Source: Nocardioides mangrovi
Lineage (GTDB): Bacteria; Actinomycetota; Actinomycetes; Propionibacteriales; Nocardioidaceae
Length of the DNA: 64,000 nt
Assembly: GCF_020073815.1 (NCBI RefSeq)
Contig: NZ_JAIQZJ010000001.1
Coordinates: 372,001 to 436,000, forward strand
Reading direction: 5' to 3'
The notes below the pieces were generated by a model. It was not told where the DNA came from and did not search any database. It worked only from the letters and a program-made list of their open reading frames with translations. Positions 60,957-64,000 of the stretch are shown piece by piece; the first letter of the stretch is position 1; the number at the start of each line of letters is the position of its first letter. Made by a program: the position numbers and the translations under genes.

Positions 60957-62198
60957 TTAGTCCGCTCTCAACAGTCCGTCGTAGCGAACTGACGTGGCGA
61001 GACCGCGGACAAGTCTGCCGACAAGCCGGCCGGCAACTGCCTGGGGCCGCGTGTGGATCTCCATGCCGCTCGCTGTCGTGACCTCGCGGTACTCGTCGGC
61101 GTCATAGGTGGGTCCGGATGAGAACCTCTCTTGATAGGCCGAGCTGGAAAGGCCTCGGAGTCCCGTCGCCAGCACACCGAAACCCCATGAGCCGTGATAG
61201 CCGGTCCTCTCGGCTATCGCGTCCGCCCAGCGGACTACGCGGAGGGCGTAGGCGACGGCGAGTCCGTCGGCGACTACCGTCTTTGCGTCGCCGCCGTACC
61301 TGCCCCACGTCGCTGTCATACGTCCCATGAGCACGCGGATACCGCCGTCCTCGCGGAACTCGATGTCGAGAAGGTCTTCCTCATCGTTGTGAGCGGAGGT
61401 GCTCTCGAAAGTCCGTCCGGGACCGAGCGCCGCCTGCGTGCACCACGCTCGCCCCTGAGCTCGTGTTGCCGTCGCAGTCGCGTAGCCGGGCGTCGGGGCG
61501 AACTCCCGGACGTCCCGGGGGATCGTGCCCTCGAGGGCCACGATGAGCTGGAGGAGCTCAGAGCCGTCGTCGCGAACCAGCTGTAGGGCTACGTCGCGGC
61601 GTGCCGAGAGGGGATGTGCGACGAGGTAGAGGTGGCCGGTCTGCTGCGTATGGGCAGGCACGTGGTCGCGGTCCCGCTCCGCGTCGAGCAGCCTCTCGAG
61701 GTGACCCTCGATGGGCTCGCGCTTCGCGTGATATCGCGTCACCTCAGCATCAGAGAGCCGAGTCTTCGTCTTGTCGCCCCGGCCGATGTAGACGCCGTCA
61801 ACCATGTGCGGGGCGGACGGGGACTGTGGGATCTGGACGAAGACGTAACCGGTGGTGGGGTCAGCTGCGGACGGAATCTCGTGCGTCGCGACGAAGAGCG
61901 CTGGGTCGACGGCGGAGGCGGCGACCTGCTCGATGCGCTCAGCCAGGCCATTGAGCGGTTGTGGGGCGAGTTCCCACGTCCGATTCTCCTTGTTCTCGGC
62001 GACGCCGATCAGGAGCGCGCCACCGTCGAGCGCGAAGCTCGCGAGGTCGGCCGCGGTCTCCTTACGCTTCCGCGGGTTATCTCCGACCTCTCTCTTCATG
62101 TCGAGGTAATGGGACTCCTGCAGGTCAGCATCATCGATGCACGCGCGAATGTCGGCCTCGGTCTCTGGTTGCCACTGACCCTCTCCGTTGATCCTCAC
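60957..62198 (-). CDS. Schlafen AlbA_2-domain protein
   Basis: 413 residues from GTG 62198. The AlbA_2 domain spans about 25-165: ESHYLDMKREV (Glu28, Asp33, Lys35), AADLASFALDGGALLIGV (Gly59-Gly60), and VFVQIPQSPSAPHMVDGVYIGRGDKT in parts. The rest (about 170-413) is a helical/beta region with WGFGVLATGLRGLSS that I do not recognise. Schlafen-like AlbA_2 domains bind or cut RNA and occur in regulators and in phage-defence proteins. It is divergent from the STAND NTPase gene, 360 bp away. Less GC-biased codon use suggests transfer. Role uncertain. Confidence 0.8.
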   Translation of the reverse strand: MRINGEGQWQPETEADIRACIDDADLQESHYLDMKREVGDNPRKRKETAADLASFALDGGALLIGVAENKENRTWELAPQPLNGLAERIEQVAASAVDPALFVATHEIPSAADPTTGYVFVQIPQSPSAPHMVDGVYIGRGDKTKTRLSDAEVTRYHAKREPIEGHLERLLDAERDRDHVPAHTQQTGHLYLVAHPLSARRDVALQLVRDDGSELLQLIVALEGTIPRDVREFAPTPGYATATATRAQGRAWCTQAALGPGRTFESTSAHNDEEDLLDIEFREDGGIRVLMGRMTATWGRYGGDAKTVVADGLAVAYALRVVRWADAIAERTGYHGSWGFGVLATGLRGLSSSAYQERFSSGPTYDADEYREVTTASGMEIHTRPQAVAGRLVGRLVRGLATSVRYDGLLRAD

Positions 62199-62558
62199 GC
62201 CCGCGACCGTATGCCGTCGTCGACGGCGCGCGCAGCCGAACGGCGTGCGCCTAGCGTTACGAAGTAGCCTGACGCGTCTCACCGGCCTGCGCGCCCGCCG
62301 CGCGCCGAGGTCCTGGTATCTCCTCTAGGACTGTGGCCGCTGTCGCGGCGGAGTCATGCTCGCCGCTGTCGCGGCGGTGACGCATACCCGGCCACCAGTG
62401 CCGGGCTCAAGCCGCCGGGGGAGGGCTGCTAAGAGCGTCTGCCGCACCAGCAATTGCGCGGAAACATCCCGGGAGGGCTTGCATTGGTGAAGGATCGCCC
62501 CGTGCCAGCGACGAATCGGGCATCCGAAACCGGCAACGCCGCGACCTGAAGGATCTCT
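62199..62558. other. Divergent intergenic region with a 16-bp direct repeat
   Basis: This 360-bp gap separates the AlbA_2 gene from the STAND NTPase gene. It contains gccgctgtcgcggcgg twice, at 62336-62351 and 62362-62377, 10 bases apart; each copy can fold as a short CCGC/GCGG hairpin. I see no convincing -35/-10 pair and no RNA gene. Both promoters should lie here, and the repeats could be a shared regulator site. Confidence 0.5.
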
Positions 62559-64000
62559 ATGGTCTACGACCCAGATGCACCTGCGCCGGGTGGCGGCGCT
62601 GTCTTTGTAGACCGAGTTCCAGAGTCACAGGCACTGGCCGATTCGCTTCGAGCGCACGCGGAACGAATACGCGGTGCGGAGCTCGACGGCAATGAACGGC
62701 GCAACGTTCTAACGTTCTATGGGGAAAGCGGCCTTGGCAAGACGGAACTATCCAGCCGCCTGAATCGATGGCTAGATGGAGAGCTCGCAGACAGCCGCGA
62801 CTGGGGACCACCGCCCAGCCTCACGGTCGACGCCACTGCGCGTTGGGACGCATCTACCTCCCATGGGTACTTGGATCCCCTCGATCTCCTTCTCGAGTTG
62901 CGACGGCAGTTGGGTCGCGTTGAAAGCGTCTGGCCGCCGTTCGACTTGGCCCTGCACTCGATGCACCGAGCGCTGCGTCCGGGAGCCGAACTCCGCCTCA
63001 CCACGCCCTCTGGAGTCACCACGACGCTGACCGACATCGTCGGTGCCATGATTAGCGAAGGAGCTGGCACACTCATTCCGGGTGCTGGCATCGCGGTCGA
63101 CGCCGGTCGCAGTATCCTCGCGCAAGCACGGGACGCCTCACGCGCACGACGGGCGCTGCGTGACTACCCCAGTCTGCGCGACCTCATCGAGGATTGCGAG
63201 CGTCTGCCCGATACGTCGGTGAAACTTGCTCAGGTCGCCGGCCGCGTGGCATTCATGCTCACGTCGGAGCTATCGCACGTGACGGCAAGCCAGAGGCCCC
63301 TCGTGGTCGTGTTCGTAGATCATCTGGAGCGGCTACAGCAGTCTGGCGATAGCCCTCTGGGAGAGCATCTTCTGAATCGCCTAGCCTTCCGTTTGCCGTA
63401 TTTCTTGTTCGTGATGACTGGCAGAAGTCGACTGCAGTGGGCCGAGCATGACGCCACGCATCTAGAACGAAGAGGGCCAAATTGTTGGCCGCTTCTTGCG
63501 CTGGAGAACACGACAGAAGAGCCTCGCCAGCACGCAATCGAATACCTCTCGGAGCAAGACGCCGAAGCGTTCCTCGAAGAGTCCTTCCGCAGGAACGGCA
63601 TCGAAGTCGAATTCGATCTGGCGGACCGACTCGTTGCCGATTCGGGTGGGTGGCCAATCCATCTCGACCTGATGGTGGCTGCGGCGCAAGGGAGAGCGGA
63701 ACAGGAGCGCCCGGTTCGCCTAGAGGATCTCGCAGGACCGCTTCCGCAGTTGGTTGATCGGGTGTTGAAGGACCTCCCGCACGACCAGGCAGAGGCGTTC
63801 CGCGCCGCCTGTCTCCTGCCTTACTTCGACACAGCCCTAGTCGCGAAAGCTGGCGCCGTCCGAGTCGGGGCGGTTGAGCGACTTGTTGAACGAAGTCTTG
63901 TTCGCCCGAACGCTGCTAGTCAGGCCGCTCCGACGTACCCGTACCGCATCCACGACACGCTGCGCCGCATCGTGCGGGAGGCCGGGTCTGGCCCAACTCA
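62559..64000 (+). CDS. STAND-type P-loop NTPase, partial (runs off window)
   Basis: At least 480 residues from ATG 62559 with no stop before the window ends. Walker A is FYGESGLGKTELSSRL (Lys61); Walker B is PLVVVFVDHLERL (about 248-260); a sensor-1-like arginine follows in FVMTGRSRLQW. Near residue 441-474, LVERSLVRPNA and YRIHDTLRRIVRE match the winged-helix module of STAND/NB-ARC ATPases. Residues about 140-195 contain an unusual Gly-rich insert (SGVTTTLTDIVGAMISEG, TLIPGAGIAVDAG). Codons such as CTA, GTA, ATA and AGA, rare elsewhere here, suggest horizontal transfer. An effector or sensor domain probably lies beyond the edge. Confidence 0.85.
   Translation, partial: MVYDPDAPAPGGGAVFVDRVPESQALADSLRAHAERIRGAELDGNERRNVLTFYGESGLGKTELSSRLNRWLDGELADSRDWGPPPSLTVDATARWDASTSHGYLDPLDLLLELRRQLGRVESVWPPFDLALHSMHRALRPGAELRLTTPSGVTTTLTDIVGAMISEGAGTLIPGAGIAVDAGRSILAQARDASRARRALRDYPSLRDLIEDCERLPDTSVKLAQVAGRVAFMLTSELSHVTASQRPLVVVFVDHLERLQQSGDSPLGEHLLNRLAFRLPYFLFVMTGRSRLQWAEHDATHLERRGPNCWPLLALENTTEEPRQHAIEYLSEQDAEAFLEESFRRNGIEVEFDLADRLVADSGGWPIHLDLMVAAAQGRAEQERPVRLEDLAGPLPQLVDRVLKDLPHDQAEAFRAACLLPYFDTALVAKAGAVRVGAVERLVERSLVRPNAASQAAPTYPYRIHDTLRRIVREAGSGPT

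Noticed and set aside
60840..60960. A tRNA-like or terminator structure around the TTCGAGTACCTCGAA segment
   Set aside because: The pairing is short and imperfect, and no acceptor or anticodon stem can be drawn.
62336..62377. Two copies of a 16-bp sequence as the start of a CRISPR or iteron array
   Set aside because: Only two copies, 10 bases apart, each a short GC hairpin; too few and too short for an array. Kept only as a possible regulator site.

Overview
This is a 64 kb stretch of a high-GC actinobacterial chromosome. GTG starts are very common, stop/start overlaps (ATGA, TGATG) are dense, and there is a full set of arabinan (arabinogalactan/lipoarabinomannan type) biosynthesis genes. 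Together with the branched-chain amino acid transporter, VanZ, DUF222-HNH and DUF3349 genes this fits a member of the Propionibacteriales, most likely Nocardioides or a close relative. That genus call is an inference from gene content, not a database match.

Layout. 1-4.5 kb: the end of a LivG/LivF branched-chain amino acid ABC transporter, its convergent lipoprotein binding protein, a DUF554 membrane protein, a GNAT acetyltransferase and a PaaI-type thioesterase. 4.5-7.2 kb: polA. 7.2-25.2 kb: a cell-envelope cluster with a MOP-type flippase, ubiA (decaprenylphosphoryl-phosphoribose synthesis), dprE1, dprE2, a GT-C-like membrane protein, a 51-residue DUF2613 protein, a GT4 glycosyltransferase, a methyltransferase, aftD, an acyltransferase, two paralogous large membrane proteins and another methyltransferase. 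25.3-28.9 kb: a phosphate transporter (pit) with two small partners, then rpsA and its terminator. 28.9-31.7 kb: VanZ, a micro-ORF, a GlxA/AraC-type regulator and an SGNH lipoprotein.

31.7-42.1 kb: a surface-polysaccharide locus with galE, an SDR, a radical SAM protein, GT4, wecB and an SGNH hydrolase in one leftward operon, followed by an O-antigen polymerase/ligase-like protein, GT2 and GT4. 42.1-44.0 kb: a MerR-alcohol dehydrogenase-cupin operon with a clear palindromic operator. 44.0-51.8 kb: a phage-type lysozyme with extra cell-wall domains, an amidase, a secreted FN3 protein, a NYN-LOTUS protein with a histone-H1-like tail, a MarR regulator, and a DUF222-HNH gene whose start codon lies inside a LexA (SOS) box. 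51.9-56.8 kb: a small zinc-ribbon protein, prfC, the one-carbon pair fchA-fhs and a methyltransferase.

56.8-64 kb looks like an accessory region. Genes are sparser, gaps are longer, and codon use is less GC-biased. It holds a frameshifted SMI1/KNR4 gene, a small membrane protein, a cysteine-rich unknown protein, a uracil-DNA-glycosylase-like protein, a Schlafen AlbA_2-domain protein and, running off the right edge, a large STAND-type P-loop NTPase. The last two are the best candidates for an undescribed, possibly defensive, system. The radical SAM/SDR pair in the polysaccharide locus is the best candidate for new glycan chemistry. I saw no CRISPR array, rRNA, tRNA or insertion sequence.
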